Source of the DNA: Bacteroidota bacterium
GTDB lineage: Bacteria > Bacteroidota > Bacteroidia > Chitinophagales > Chitinophagaceae
Length of the DNA stretch: 64,000 nt
Assembly: GCA_023437225.1 (NCBI GenBank)
Contig: JAEZGS010000020.1
Span: 62,001-126,000 of the forward strand
Direction: 5' to 3'
Shown: one piece after another, positions 1 to 8,510 of the stretch
Layout of the letters: every line of letters starts with the position of its first letter
Position numbering within the stretch: position 1 is the stretch's first letter
Position numbers and translations under genes: made by a program
The notes under the pieces: model-generated
Seen by the model: the letters and a program-made list of their open reading frames with translations, nothing else
Databases searched by the model: none
Told to the model about the DNA's origin: nothing

Positions 1-2
1 GT

Positions 3-422
3 GGCCCCGATGATTTCAAACTGGGTGATGACATCAAGCGAAGAACGGGTAACCCCTATGTAACTAATTTTTGCGGGCAACTCAACTTCCTGGAATCACT
101 ATCTTTCATGCAAGGGGCTGCTATGAATTATGTGAATGATTCGGCACCCATGCACTTTGCATCCGCGCTTAATGCACCTGTTACAGCTGTTTATTGTTCA
201 ACAGTTCCTTCTTTTGGTTACGGACCTCTCTCCGATGAAAGATATATTGTTGAATACCCGGGAAAATTATATTGCCGGCCCTGCGGTTTGCATGGGCACC
301 CGGAATGTCCTGAAGGCCATTTCCGATGCGCCCTTGACATTGCAACAGACCAGCTAATGGCAACCTTGCCAAAACCGCAACTGCCCGTATTTCCTCAATT
401 GACGTCCCAGGACGAAGAGTGA
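3..422 (+). CDS. Glycosyltransferase family 9 (heptosyltransferase-like), C-terminal part
   Basis: This is the 3' end of a gene that enters from the left edge; the reading frame is open from base 3 and stops with TGA at 420-422, giving about 139 residues. The visible residues contain the family 9 pattern DSAPMHFASALNAPVTAVY, the sugar-nucleotide-binding region near the C-terminus of ADP-heptose:LPS heptosyltransferases, followed by a Cys/Pro-rich stretch (CRPCGLHGHPECPEGH) common in Bacteroidota members. The expected role is transfer of a sugar onto lipopolysaccharide core at the inner membrane. The exact donor sugar cannot be told. The N-terminal domain lies outside the window. Confidence 0.85.
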   Translation, partial: GPDDFKLGDDIKRRTGNPYVTNFCGQLNFLESLSFMQGAAMNYVNDSAPMHFASALNAPVTAVYCSTVPSFGYGPLSDERYIVEYPGKLYCRPCGLHGHPECPEGHFRCALDIATDQLMATLPKPQLPVFPQLTSQDEE

Positions 423-480
423 TTTTGTAAAGTCTTCCATCTCGGACTTTGTAAACGACATCTTCCATGCGTGGCTTTCC

Positions 481-488
481 TATATTTG
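481..488 (+). promoter_or_regulatory. Bacteroidota -7 box (TATATTTG) for cca
   Basis: A perfect TAnnTTTG box ends only 7 bases before the cca start codon at 496, which would put the transcription start at or next to the ATG. I see no good TTG -33 element at the usual spacing, so this rests on the -7 box alone. Confidence 0.5.
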
Positions 489-495
489 CGGCTCT

Positions 496-1917
496 ATGGA
501 TATCAGGTGCTCCGAGAAAGAAATGTTCGTGTTCAGAAAGATCGCAAACGCTGCGGAAGAACTTTCGATGCCTGTATACATCATAGGAGGTTTCGTTCGG
601 GATAAGATCATCGGCCGAGATACAAAAGACGCGGATATCGTATGCATTGGCGATGGGATTGAGCTCGCCCATCAAGTCGCATCCCGATTCAACCCAAAAG
701 TGCAGGTCGCTTTCTTCAAAAATTTCGGCACCGCGCAAATAAGGGTGAATGGTTGGGAAATAGAATTTGTTGGTGCCAGGAAAGAAAGCTATCGCTATCA
801 CAGTCGCAATCCCGAAGTGACACCGGGTTCACTTCAGGATGATCAGAATCGACGGGATTTTACGATCAACGCCCTCGCTATTAGCTTGAATAAAGATGAC
901 TTTGGCAAGCTCATTGACCCGTTTAACGGATTGAAAGATATTGAAGCGCGCATCATCCAAACACCGCTTGATCCGTTACAAACCTTCAGTGATGATCCTT
1001 TGCGAATGCTACGTGCCATTCGGTTTGCGTCCCAACTTGATTTTGAGATCGCCACTGAAACTTTTAAAGCGATACATGATAACGCGGAACGCATTCGAAT
1101 CATATCACAGGAACGGATAACCGAAGAATTAAATAAAATTCTGCTTTCCTCAAAACCGTCTAAAGGTTTCGATCTGCTTTATAAGAGCGGCTTATTGCAC
1201 ATCATATTTCCGCAAATGGTTGACCTTGCTGGTGCCGAGTACATTGATGGCATGGGACATAAGGATAATTTTTATCATACACTTCAGGTTGTCGATAATA
1301 TTGCTCAAAACACCAACGATCTGTGGCTTCGTTGGGCGGCATTACTGCACGATATCGGGAAACCAGCAACAAAAAAATTTGAAGAAGGCCATGGCTGGAC
1401 TTTCCACGGCCATGAGATTGTAGGCGGGCGCATGGTTCCAAAGATATTTACACGCTTTAAGCTCCCACTGACAGACCGGATGCGGTTTGTAAAAAAAATG
1501 GTGGAGCTACACCTAAGGCCAATCAGTCTCACCAAAGAAAATATTACTGATTCCGCTGTTCGCAGATTGTTATTTGATGCGGGTGATGACATTGAAGACC
1601 TTATGTTATTATGCGAAGCAGACATCACCTCAAAGAATCGCCTTAAAGTGAGGCGTTACTTAGACAACTTTGAATACGTCCGACGCAGACTAAAAGAAGT
1701 GGAAGAAAAAGATCGTATTCGAAACTGGCAACCGCCCATCACAGGAGAATTGATCATGGAAGTGTTCGATCTAAAACCCGGCAAAGTTGTTGGAGAGTTA
1801 AAGAATGCAATTCGGGAAGCAATACTTGACGGCGAGATTGAGAACAATTATGATGCAGCATATGACTTCATGCTCAAAAAAGCCGGTGAACTTCAACTGG
1901 CGCCCGTACGTCGTTGA
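496..1917 (+). CDS. cca: CCA tRNA nucleotidyltransferase / poly(A) polymerase family with HD domain
   Basis: A 473-residue nucleotidyltransferase that adds or repairs the 3' CCA of tRNA in the cytoplasm. The class II polymerase beta head is clear: GGFVRD at residues 31-36, the metal-binding DAD at 45-47 and RRDFTINA at 119-126. A C-terminal HD hydrolase domain follows, with HDIGKP at 285-290 and further His residues around 257-310. The length and the HD domain fit the Bacteroidota type annotated as CCA-adding enzyme; a poly(A) polymerase role cannot be excluded by sequence alone. The start at 496 is supported by a -7 promoter box just upstream. The gene is followed by its own spacer and the next promoter. 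Confidence 0.93.
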   Translation: MDIRCSEKEMFVFRKIANAAEELSMPVYIIGGFVRDKIIGRDTKDADIVCIGDGIELAHQVASRFNPKVQVAFFKNFGTAQIRVNGWEIEFVGARKESYRYHSRNPEVTPGSLQDDQNRRDFTINALAISLNKDDFGKLIDPFNGLKDIEARIIQTPLDPLQTFSDDPLRMLRAIRFASQLDFEIATETFKAIHDNAERIRIISQERITEELNKILLSSKPSKGFDLLYKSGLLHIIFPQMVDLAGAEYIDGMGHKDNFYHTLQVVDNIAQNTNDLWLRWAALLHDIGKPATKKFEEGHGWTFHGHEIVGGRMVPKIFTRFKLPLTDRMRFVKKMVELHLRPISLTKENITDSAVRRLLFDAGDDIEDLMLLCEADITSKNRLKVRRYLDNFEYVRRRLKEVEEKDRIRNWQPPITGELIMEVFDLKPGKVVGELKNAIREAILDGEIENNYDAAYDFMLKKAGELQLAPVRR

Positions 1918-1922
1918 CACAG

Positions 1923-1953
1923 TTGGACTTATGACCAACATCTATTATTTTTG
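1923..1953 (+). promoter_or_regulatory. Promoter TTG-N20-TATTTTTG
   Basis: TTG at 1923-1925 and a perfect TAttTTTG at 1946-1953 are 20 bases apart, matching the Bacteroidota -33/-7 consensus. It would start a transcript near 1958 that reads the pRiA4-like gene and miaA. Confidence 0.65.
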
Positions 1954-1995
1954 AAACAAAGACACCTGATTAAGTAAGAAATTTTTCGATCGATC

Positions 1996-2571
1996 ATGGC
2001 AATATTAAAGTTCAGGATATATTTTGAAGAAGATGACAGTGTTTACCGTGACATTGCGATCAAACACACACAAACTTTTTTTGATCTTCACCAGGCGATC
2101 TTAAAAGCTTATGAGTTTGACTCCAGGCATGGTGCTACCTTTTACCGCAGTAATGATCACTGGCAAAAAGGTCGTGAAATCACTTTGGAAGTCTACAATA
2201 AGTCATATAAAGTACAGCCACTGATGATGTCTGAAACATCGATCGGTTCGGAGATAAAAGATCCTAATCAAAAGTTCATATACAATTATGATTTTGTGAA
2301 AGGCTGGACTTTCCTGGTTGAACTGTTCAATGTTTCAAAAGAAGAAAGTTCAAAACTTGTTTATCCGGCGATAATTCGGACAGAAGGAATAGGGCCTTCA
2401 CAGTATGGAACAAAAGGCCTGGTAGGAGATAAGTTGGCCGAAATGGAGGAAAAGTACGATCTCTCAAAAGGTGCTGAAGGTTTCGGTACAGAGGGTGAGG
2501 ATGATGGTGATGACGATACCGAAAGTTTCGGAGACGAAGGTGGTGAAGAAAATAATGAGGAAGCATATTGA
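1996..2571 (+). CDS. Plasmid pRiA4b ORF-3-like protein
   Basis: A 191-residue protein whose first 130 residues match what I know of the pRiA4b ORF-3 family: an N-terminal strand, then FFDLHQAILKAYEFD and a Y.YDF..GW pattern (YNYDFVKGW). The function of the family is unknown. The last 35 residues are an extremely acidic tail rich in Asp, Glu and Gly, which may bind cations or basic partners or may be simple low-complexity drift. It has its own good promoter and lies 21 bases before miaA, so the two are probably co-transcribed. The family is sometimes carried by mobile DNA, but nothing here marks a mobile element. Confidence 0.75.
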   Translation: MAILKFRIYFEEDDSVYRDIAIKHTQTFFDLHQAILKAYEFDSRHGATFYRSNDHWQKGREITLEVYNKSYKVQPLMMSETSIGSEIKDPNQKFIYNYDFVKGWTFLVELFNVSKEESSKLVYPAIIRTEGIGPSQYGTKGLVGDKLAEMEEKYDLSKGAEGFGTEGEDDGDDDTESFGDEGGEENNEEAY

Positions 2572-2592
2572 TTCCAATCGATACACGGACAT

Positions 2593-3510
2593 ATGATAAC
2601 GAGTACTGCACATGGTAAGCGAAAAAAAGTTATCATTATTGGAGGTCCTACCGCCTCGGGCAAGACAAGCCTTGCCATTGATCTTGCGCTTAAGTTAAAA
2701 ACGGAAATCATTTCCTGTGACTCGCGTCAATGTTATCGTGAAATGAACATTGGTGTTGCTAAACCTTCTAATGAAGAGTTGCAAGCAGTGCCGCATCATT
2801 TTATCAATTCACATTCTGTAAATGATCATGTAAACGCAGCACTGTATGAATCCTATGCCCTGGATCACGTTCGTAAAATATTTGAAAGCAGTGATCATGC
2901 AGTGATGGTTGGCGGCACCGGCTTATACATTCGCGCGTTTGCTGAAGGCATTGATCATATCCCGCCCATTGATCCGGAAATTCGGAAGAAAGTTATTGGA
3001 TCATTCGAAGCGAACGGTATCGAATGGTTGCAAAACGAAGTAAAGCGCCTTGATCCCGCGTATTACTCAAGTGGAGAAATATACAATCCGCAACGTCTCA
3101 TGCGTGCGCTTGAAGTGCAGACCGGTACGGGTAAATCGATACGCGAATTCCAGCGACAGTTTCCATTACAGAGGGAGTTTGATATTCACAAATATGCCAT
3201 CGCTATCGATCGGGATACCATCATCGATAGGATCAATAAGCGTGTGGAAGCCATGATTCAACAGGGACTTGTTGACGAAGTTGAAGCCTTGTTCCGGTAT
3301 CGACATCTGGCTCCGTTGCGAACAGTCGGTTACCAGGAAATCTTTGAACACTTCGACGGTAATTGTGCTTTGGATCAGGCCATTGAACAAATAAAGATCA
3401 ATACACGTCAATATGCAAAGCGACAGGTAACCTGGTTCAGACATCATGGATTCCGGTGGATCGCGCCTGGCGATGCAAGCGAAGTGATCGAGTTGGAAAA
3501 TGCACACTAA
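2593..3510 (+). CDS. miaA: tRNA dimethylallyltransferase
   Basis: MiaA transfers the dimethylallyl group to the exocyclic amine of A37 in tRNAs that read codons starting with U. The 305-residue length is normal. The P-loop GPTASGKT is at residues 18-25, followed by the conserved ISCDSRQ (40-46) that contacts the pyrophosphate and by GGTGLYIRA in the middle of the protein; RTVGYQE is near the C-terminus. The gene is 21 bases after the pRiA4-like gene and is the last of that transcript. Confidence 0.96.
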   Translation: MITSTAHGKRKKVIIIGGPTASGKTSLAIDLALKLKTEIISCDSRQCYREMNIGVAKPSNEELQAVPHHFINSHSVNDHVNAALYESYALDHVRKIFESSDHAVMVGGTGLYIRAFAEGIDHIPPIDPEIRKKVIGSFEANGIEWLQNEVKRLDPAYYSSGEIYNPQRLMRALEVQTGTGKSIREFQRQFPLQREFDIHKYAIAIDRDTIIDRINKRVEAMIQQGLVDEVEALFRYRHLAPLRTVGYQEIFEHFDGNCALDQAIEQIKINTRQYAKRQVTWFRHHGFRWIAPGDASEVIELENAH

Positions 3511-3765
3511 ATGCAATCTAAAAAAGTAATGGAATCCTTCCCTTGCTAAATGCTTTTACTTAACACCCGGTAAGTTTATCAGATATTCAGCAGTTTTTCA
3601 ATCCATAATATTCGCCCGGCAAAAGAATTTGAGACAACTTTGTGTCATCAAAGCAAGCGATTCAAGACCTAAGAGAAACCGAATAAAATCCAGAGTAGCA
3701 CTTTGATCCAGATCTTGAAAACTACCGTACCGAACGTATTCAAAATATTGAAGCTTATTAAACTT

Positions 3766-3812
3766 GGTTAAGGTTGATGGTTAATAGTTAATGGTTAAAG
3801 GTTAAGGTTTAA
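3766..3812 (+). repeat. Tandem repeat, 7-base period, unit GGTTAAt/a
   Basis: Units beginning GGTTa/g occur at 3766, 3772, 3779, 3786, 3793, 3800 and 3806, so spacing is 6-7 bases. It sits just before the terminator at 3825. Confidence 0.75.
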
Positions 3813-3824
3813 AAACCTAAAATT

Positions 3825-3855
3825 GCCCCGCTTTTCAGTGGGGCTTTTGATTTTT
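3825..3855. terminator. Hairpin terminator between convergent genes
   Basis: GCCCC at 3825-3829 pairs with GGGGC at 3840-3844 around a 10-base loop. T-rich sequence follows on the plus strand and a weaker T-rich stretch on the minus strand, so it may serve both miaA and the porin gene. Confidence 0.6.
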
Positions 3856-3868
3856 ATAATGTGCTGGA

Positions 3869-5437
3869 TCAAAACTTCACTCCAAGTGTCATCATAATAT
3901 TTCCGGAAGACTCGCGTAGCTCTGCAAAGGTGTTTGGTTTGTCTCCAAGGCGGTATGGAAAATTGATGTCGCGGTTCAATGCATGAACATATGTGAGGTC
4001 AACAAAAAATCCTTTGTTTCTATAGCCCAGACCACCACTGATATTCATCCGGCGTGCCTTCAACACATCACTGTCCTCGTACGGGTTGCCATAATATGCG
4101 AAACCTAAACGCGTCATATAGGTATTGAACTTCAACTCACCTCCAACCCTGAAATTAAATGCGCCTTTATAGGTTCTGCTGGTCGCCTCATTGACGGCTG
4201 AATAATACTCCTGGTCGATGTTTCCAGTCTCCGGATTGAATTTGGAAGAACCATGAGTCACATATTCAACATCGGCAGTAATAAAGCCTTTTTGTTTCGT
4301 AACATCTTCCACTTCGCTTAATACATAAGAAGCACTTAACACAAATTTCCAGGGCGAAACGAAATCATATTTGTAAGTCGGAATGTATACCCCGTTTTCT
4401 GTATAAATGGTATCGCTGTTAGCAGTACGTATCTGCTGGCCCTGCGGAAAATAGTTCTCAAGGTCTGCTACGATCGAACCTGTGGTGGTTTCCTGCAATG
4501 CATACATGGTAGGCGTGTGAATACCCAGACCGAGTCGCAGAGAGTTGGTAGGTTTCACAATCAGGCCGGCTTTCGCATTGAAACCAAATCCTTTCACCGA
4601 CTGGTTTTCAGTATATGTAGCATTGTTGAAATTATTATCAGTAAGGCCTGTTGCATCCTCTTCATAGAGAGTGGAAGTGCGTTCGTAGTTCAGGATCGGT
4701 ATGCCAACTCCGAACCCGAGGTAAACACGGTCGTCCATATTGGTAGCAAAGCCCAGGGCAACTTCGGTAATACCTCCCCTGGTCTCTATCCGGCGTTCCT
4801 GGTTGAATATTCCTTCACCCCCGGCCAATATCGCGTCACGTTGGGGAAGTCCGACAACTTCGACGTTGCCATTTACAGTCAGAGTATCGATGAGATAAGT
4901 GTAATTGGCAAGTTTGGTACCCAGGTTAAGAGGAGCATCATAAAGACGCACGTCGATAGGAAGGCCTGAGTTTGCAAACTCTTCTGCAAAGGTTTCTGAA
5001 AATGAACTGAGATCATTGGTGCCCCGATAATAAACCGAGTTGTTGAAATTTGCCGTGCGGTTCACTGCAAGTGCGATCGCATTGCTTGCCCATCGGCCAT
5101 AACGATTGGAGCGCCCGTATACAAAGCCGGAAGCGCCATAATCAAATGAGGATCTATTGTCTTTTTCATCGAGGCCAAAATATTTGCCACGAACGTTATT
5201 TAATGAAAATCCCGGCGATAACACGAACTCGCCCGTTTTGTAGAAACCGAGTCCTGCAGGATTTATAAAAGTTGATGTTATGTCACCGCCTAGTGATCCC
5301 ATTGCTCCGCCAATGGCCATAGAGCGTGCCGTACCTCTGGGCGTTGTCCAGCTCATTCTCACTGCGTCCTCGGGCACCTGGGCCTCCGCAACGGCGCTAA
5401 TTACAAGTAAGGATAACAGATAGATTGTCTTTTTCAT
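3869..5437 (-). CDS. Outer-membrane protein, OmpP1/FadL-like porin
   Basis: A 522-residue predicted beta-barrel outer-membrane protein. I chose the ATG at 5437 because it begins a textbook signal peptide (MKKTIYLLSLLVISA, cleavage after AEA); the longer open frame to 5497 only adds unlike residues. After the signal come ARSMAIGGAMGSLGGD and INPAGLGFY, the pattern of FadL/TodX-type channels (early Gly/Ala-rich plug, NPAG motif). The C-terminus ends in Phe, as barrel proteins do. The ligand is unknown; hydrophobic compounds are typical for the family. It follows the lipoprotein gene at 5537 by about 100 bases on the same strand. A near-consensus -7 box (TGAATTTG, 5481-5488) could give it its own promoter. 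Confidence 0.82.
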   Translation of the reverse strand: MKKTIYLLSLLVISAVAEAQVPEDAVRMSWTTPRGTARSMAIGGAMGSLGGDITSTFINPAGLGFYKTGEFVLSPGFSLNNVRGKYFGLDEKDNRSSFDYGASGFVYGRSNRYGRWASNAIALAVNRTANFNNSVYYRGTNDLSSFSETFAEEFANSGLPIDVRLYDAPLNLGTKLANYTYLIDTLTVNGNVEVVGLPQRDAILAGGEGIFNQERRIETRGGITEVALGFATNMDDRVYLGFGVGIPILNYERTSTLYEEDATGLTDNNFNNATYTENQSVKGFGFNAKAGLIVKPTNSLRLGLGIHTPTMYALQETTTGSIVADLENYFPQGQQIRTANSDTIYTENGVYIPTYKYDFVSPWKFVLSASYVLSEVEDVTKQKGFITADVEYVTHGSSKFNPETGNIDQEYYSAVNEATSRTYKGAFNFRVGGELKFNTYMTRLGFAYYGNPYEDSDVLKARRMNISGGLGYRNKGFFVDLTYVHALNRDINFPYRLGDKPNTFAELRESSGNIMMTLGVKF

Positions 5438-5536
5438 ACTCTTGTTCTTAGATCTTCTATTGTGGAATAAAAAAGAGGAAACAAATTCAAGATGCACTCA
5501 AATTTCATTTCCTCTTAAAAGCGTTATATGTTGGCC

Positions 5537-6355
5537 CTAGTTGCCGCGTGTGGGTCTGCTTCCGCCGCCGCCGCTGCTGCTGTTACTTCTGCTTCCACTG
5601 TTGCTGCTGCTGTTAACTGGTGCAGAGCTTCTCTGGGTGGAATTGTTAGAAGATGGGCTGTATGTTCTAACCGGTCTTTCATCATTACCGTTTGAGTAAT
5701 ATCTGTTCTGACGATCGCTTCCAGAGAACACTTTCTTAATCGATGAACCAAGCTGCGGGTTATTACTACTCCGGTTATTGTTGTTGCTGTTATACCGGAT
5801 GTTACTATTGTAATAATTAGGTCTGCGCAACGAGTTACTATTTGCGTAGTTCGGATTGCTATAGCTTCTCGAGTTGAAGGAACGCAACCTGGAATACGCA
5901 TTCGGATTGTTCTTCGGATTGATGATCACATAATTATAACCGTAGGGGTTATAAAAACTGTTCCAGCTCCAATAGTTATTATAGAAAATGTTCGATGACC
6001 ATGGGCTGTAGTAGCCACCGCCAAAGGACCATGGATTGTGAAATCCGAAATAAGGATTCATACGTGCATCCATCCAGTAATAATCGTCAAAAGCCGACCA
6101 GCGTGTCCGGTTTCTCACCATGAAGCGCAGGTAGTTGTCGTCCGGATTGTAATAGTCATCATATCGGTTACTGTACCGATCGTTGTATCTTTCACCGCCC
6201 TGCCTGTTTTCATTAGCAGCTACAACATATTCGTTTTGACCTCTGTCAGGTGAAAAATAAACATCATCGGGTGTTTGCCCGGTACGGTATGCAGTTGAAC
6301 AACTAGCAAGTCCCGATACTACCACAACAGCAAGAAGCAATATGCGAGTGTTCAT
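5537..6355 (-). CDS. Asn/Tyr/Ser-rich surface lipoprotein, unknown function
   Basis: A 272-residue protein with a lipoprotein signal: hydrophobic residues 4-15, then the lipobox SGLASC with Cys at about residue 19. The mature protein is strongly biased: Tyr/Asn/Arg-rich in the first half (repeated DDYY, NPYG, WSFGGGYY), then Asn/Ser-rich, then a Gly/Ser tail. I do not recognise a family. Such biased lipoproteins are common in Bacteroidota surface layers. It is transcribed towards the FadL-like porin and may form an operon with it. The nucleotide repeats behind the Asn/Ser runs could vary in length between strains. Confidence 0.7.
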   Translation of the reverse strand: MNTRILLLAVVVVSGLASCSTAYRTGQTPDDVYFSPDRGQNEYVVAANENRQGGERYNDRYSNRYDDYYNPDDNYLRFMVRNRTRWSAFDDYYWMDARMNPYFGFHNPWSFGGGYYSPWSSNIFYNNYWSWNSFYNPYGYNYVIINPKNNPNAYSRLRSFNSRSYSNPNYANSNSLRRPNYYNSNIRYNSNNNNRSSNNPQLGSSIKKVFSGSDRQNRYYSNGNDERPVRTYSPSSNNSTQRSSAPVNSSSNSGSRSNSSSGGGGSRPTRGN

Positions 6356-6484
6356 ATAAATGGTTTTTTAAATTTTCAGCGGTTTAGTTGTTACTTTGCC
6401 GCAATTCTACATGGAAATTACAACAAAAAGACTGGTGTTATGCTAAAAACATTGCACCACCTTTGTTAAAAATCAGATTAATTC

Positions 6485-7963
6485 ATGAGCAAGGAAATTA
6501 CGGCCAGGAGTGTGGATTATTCGCAATGGTACAACGACCTGGTGATCAAAGCAGGGCTTGCCGATTACTCAGCGGTTCGCGGCTGCATGGTGATCAAGCC
6601 TTACGGATTTGCGCTGTGGGAAAACATGCGCGATGCATTGGACAAGATGTTTAAAGACACGGGCCATGTGAATGCATATTTCCCGCTGTTCGTTCCGAAA
6701 AGTCTTTTCGAAGCTGAAGAGAAGAACGCCGAAGGATTCGCTAAAGAATGTGCCGTAGTAACGCACTATCGCCTCAAAACAGATCCCTCATCAAAAGGTA
6801 AGCTGATGGTGGATCCTGATTCTAAATTAGAAGAAGAATTGATCGTTCGCCCTACCAGCGAAGCGATCATCTGGAATACATACAAGAGCTGGATACAATC
6901 GTATCGTGATCTGCCCATACTCATTAACCAGTGGGCGAATGTGGTTCGGTGGGAAATGCGCACAAGGCTTTTTCTCAGGACCGCCGAATTCCTGTGGCAG
7001 GAGGGCCATACTGCGCATTCAACAAAACAGGAAGCCATTGCTGAAGCAGAAAAAATGCTTCATGTGTACGCCGATTTTGCTGAAAACTGGATGGCATTGC
7101 CTGTGATCCGTGGTGTTAAATCGGAGTCTGAAAGATTTGCCGGTGCTGTTGATACTTATTGTATTGAAGCGCTGATGCAGGATGGTAAGGCTTTACAGGC
7201 GGGCACCTCACATTTCCTGGGACAAAACTTCGCCAAAGCATTCGATGTGAAGTTTTCAGATAAGGAAAATAAACTTGATTATGTATGGGCAACGAGCTGG
7301 GGGGTAAGTACACGACTTATCGGCGCACTGGTAATGGCTCATAGCGACGATGAAGGATTGATACTACCTCCAAGGATCGCTCCTTTGCAGGTAGTCATTG
7401 TGCCGATATTCAAAGGTGATGAACAAAAATCCCGGATCGATGAGAAAGTGATTGAACTGATGCAGTCGCTCAAAGCTGCAGGAGTTCGTGTGAAATATGA
7501 TGACTCAGACAATGCCCGGCCGGGTTGGAAATTTGCCGAATATGAGAAACAGGGTGTGCCGTTGAGATTAGCGATCGGCGCGCGCGACCTGGAAAACAAT
7601 ACCGTAGAACTTGCCCGCCGGGATCTGCGCACCAAAGAGACTGTAAGCATGGATGGGCTCAATGATCGTATTGTGCAACTGCTTGCCGATATACAGGAAT
7701 CAATGTTTAATAAAGCGCTTTCTTTTAGAGAAGAGCACATCACGCCCGTTAACAGCTGGGATGAGTTTAAACAAGTTCTTGATTCTAAAGGAGGATTTAT
7801 TTCGGCACATTGGGACGGAACTGCGGAAACCGAGGAAAAGATAAAAGAAGAAACAAAGGCTACCATCCGCTGCATACCGCTGGATGCCATCGAGGAAGAA
7901 GGGAAGTGCGTCTTTACTGGCCGTCCGTCAGTTAAAAGAGTGTTATTCGCTCAGGCATATTAG
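6485..7963 (+). CDS. proS: Prolyl-tRNA synthetase, archaeal/eukaryotic-type
   Basis: Charges tRNA-Pro with proline. The 492-residue length, absence of the bacterial editing insertion, and the N-terminal pattern SQWYNDLVIKAGLADY identify the shorter archaeal/eukaryotic-type ProS used by many Bacteroidota. Class II motifs are visible: ALWENMRDALDKMF (motif 1 region), RPTSEA and RWEMRTRLFLRTAEFLWQEG (motif 2), with the anticodon-binding domain and the small C-terminal domain after about residue 290. It stands alone; a CACCTTTG box at 6458-6465 may be its promoter. Confidence 0.95.
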   Translation: MSKEITARSVDYSQWYNDLVIKAGLADYSAVRGCMVIKPYGFALWENMRDALDKMFKDTGHVNAYFPLFVPKSLFEAEEKNAEGFAKECAVVTHYRLKTDPSSKGKLMVDPDSKLEEELIVRPTSEAIIWNTYKSWIQSYRDLPILINQWANVVRWEMRTRLFLRTAEFLWQEGHTAHSTKQEAIAEAEKMLHVYADFAENWMALPVIRGVKSESERFAGAVDTYCIEALMQDGKALQAGTSHFLGQNFAKAFDVKFSDKENKLDYVWATSWGVSTRLIGALVMAHSDDEGLILPPRIAPLQVVIVPIFKGDEQKSRIDEKVIELMQSLKAAGVRVKYDDSDNARPGWKFAEYEKQGVPLRLAIGARDLENNTVELARRDLRTKETVSMDGLNDRIVQLLADIQESMFNKALSFREEHITPVNSWDEFKQVLDSKGGFISAHWDGTAETEEKIKEETKATIRCIPLDAIEEEGKCVFTGRPSVKRVLFAQAY

Positions 7964-7967
7964 AACA

Positions 7968-7995
7968 GAATGCGGAAAGCAGGATGCGGAAAGCA
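7968..7995 (+). repeat. Tandem repeat, 7-base period, GAATGCG/GAAAGCA units
   Basis: Four 7-base units (GAATGCG, GAAAGCA, GGATGCG, GAAAGCA) directly after the proS stop. The same unit types recur at 22361 and, reverse-complemented, at 25939. Confidence 0.75.
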
Positions 7996-8037
7996 GTTTT
8001 CCGTTTTCGTTTCAACTCCCAACCAAAACTAAATACT

Positions 8038-8490
8038 ATGGAACAAAGCGTTCAATCCGGAAACCTTTTTGATCTTCAGATCGATCAACAGGCAAATTAC
8101 CATCTTCTTGAAACTGCAAAATGGGCTAAGTTTCTATCTATTGTTGGATTCATCATGTGCGGACTGCTCGCTATGTTCGCGCTGTTTGCAGGTTCAATAT
8201 TTTCCGCAGCATTATCACAAATGGAAGAAATGGGAACCGCTGTAGGAGGAACGATGCTAACCATCATATATCTTGCAATGGCATTGCTTTGGTTCTTTCC
8301 CTTTTTGTATTTATACCGTTTCGCAACCAAAGCTACAATTGCGCTCAGGTCTGCTGATCAACAAAATCTAAATCAAAGTTTCAAAAATCTTAAGTCCTGT
8401 TTCAGATTTCTGGGCATCATGACAATTATCATGTTGGGCATGTATGCGTTGGTATTTGTTGTTGCTATTGGCGCGGCAATGACCATGTAG
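8038..8490 (+). CDS. DUF5362-like small membrane protein
   Basis: A 150-residue protein with three hydrophobic segments (about residues 30-55, 75-98 and 123-148) and a conserved-looking middle FLYLYRFATKATIALRS. I place it in the DUF5362 family of Bacteroidota membrane proteins from memory of its pattern; function unknown. The ATG at 8038 is preferred because the longer frame from 7984 runs into the 7-base repeat after proS and gives an arginine-rich, unrelated start. Confidence 0.65.
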   Translation: MEQSVQSGNLFDLQIDQQANYHLLETAKWAKFLSIVGFIMCGLLAMFALFAGSIFSAALSQMEEMGTAVGGTMLTIIYLAMALLWFFPFLYLYRFATKATIALRSADQQNLNQSFKNLKSCFRFLGIMTIIMLGMYALVFVVAIGAAMTM

Positions 8491-8510
8491 TCAGTTAGGA
8501 ATTTAACCGA

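Larger units (their letters stand above)
3511..3868. other. Gene-free spacer of 358 bases
   Basis: No convincing coding region on either strand. The spacer separates the convergent miaA and porin genes. Its right half holds a 7-base-period repeat (3766-3812) and a hairpin terminator (3825-3855); in the left half I see nothing recognisable. Confidence 0.7.

Noticed and set aside
181..801. 206-residue open frame on the minus strand
   Set aside because: It lies opposite the glycosyltransferase and cca genes, both with clear family motifs, and its protein resembles nothing known.
1996..2571. Insertion sequence or transposon passenger
   Set aside because: The family is sometimes carried on mobile DNA, but no transposase, inverted ends or target duplication are visible.
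4517..4969. 150-residue plus-strand frame inside the porin gene
   Set aside because: Antisense shadow of the beta-barrel coding sequence; no domain.
7339..7890. 183-residue open frame on the minus strand inside proS
   Set aside because: Ser-rich shadow of a conserved tRNA synthetase; no promoter or motifs.
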